Assembly (NCBI GenBank): GCA_013813145.1
Contig: JACCSE010000324.1
Location: 1-5,906 of the forward strand
Reading direction: 5' to 3'
Length of the DNA stretch: 5,906 bases
Source of the DNA: Gemmatimonadales bacterium
GTDB lineage: Bacteria > Gemmatimonadota > Gemmatimonadetes > Gemmatimonadales > GWC2-71-9
This document shows, piece by piece, positions 5,881-5,906 of the stretch. The translations under genes and the position numbers were made by a program. Each line of letters starts with the position of its first letter. The first letter of the stretch is position 1. The notes beneath the pieces were generated by a model. The model did not search any database. It was not told the DNA's origin and was given only the letters and a program-made list of their open reading frames with translations.

Positions 5881-5906
5881 AGGGAATGGCTACAGCGAGG
5901 CGGAGA

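Overview
The window is GC-rich bacterial chromosome with dense genes of ordinary cellular families. It has no rRNA, tRNA, CRISPR array, transposase or phage gene. The high GC, two lipoprotein genes, and two families of short dispersed repeats suggest an environmental soil or sediment type bacterium. My best guess, from general resemblance and not from any search, is Gemmatimonadota.

Layout. The left part reads on the minus strand. From its upstream end it holds a HIT-domain protein (1902-1429), an HD-superfamily phosphohydrolase of the COG4339 type (1391-777), a very small Met/Thr/Ala/Gly-rich lipoprotein (679-467), a 77-nt palindromic repeat (376-452), and the 5' part of another lipoprotein that runs off the left edge (332-1). 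From about 1900 a divergent promoter region opens a plus-strand series: a coiled-coil protein (1997-2560), an exported DUF1028 putative Ntn-hydrolase (2609-3688) and a POT-family peptide transporter (3793-5331). A minus-strand GNAT acetyltransferase (5848-5297) converges on the transporter and overlaps its 3' end by 35 nt.

Functional reading. The plus-strand series might link an extracytoplasmic hydrolase (DUF1028 plus a C-terminal domain resembling the putative peptidoglycan-binding domain of that family) with a proton-coupled di/tripeptide importer. That would fit peptide scavenging, but the link rests on adjacency only. HIT and HD are probably co-transcribed small housekeeping hydrolases.

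The most unusual feature is a heptanucleotide repeat, ACGGTRA, in four clusters of alternating orientation around the DUF1028 gene. One cluster supplies the stop codon of the coiled-coil gene and adjoins the DUF1028 ribosome-binding site. A second, inverted, is read in frame as part of the DUF1028 signal peptide. A third supplies the DUF1028 stop codon. A fourth, inverted, lies in the transporter leader. A second repeat family (core CATCCCGAGCGvAGCGAGGGA) occurs as an inverted pair at 376-452 and as a single copy touching the acetyltransferase start at 5850-5880. I see no complete new defence or mobile system. The repeat architecture is what merits follow-up.
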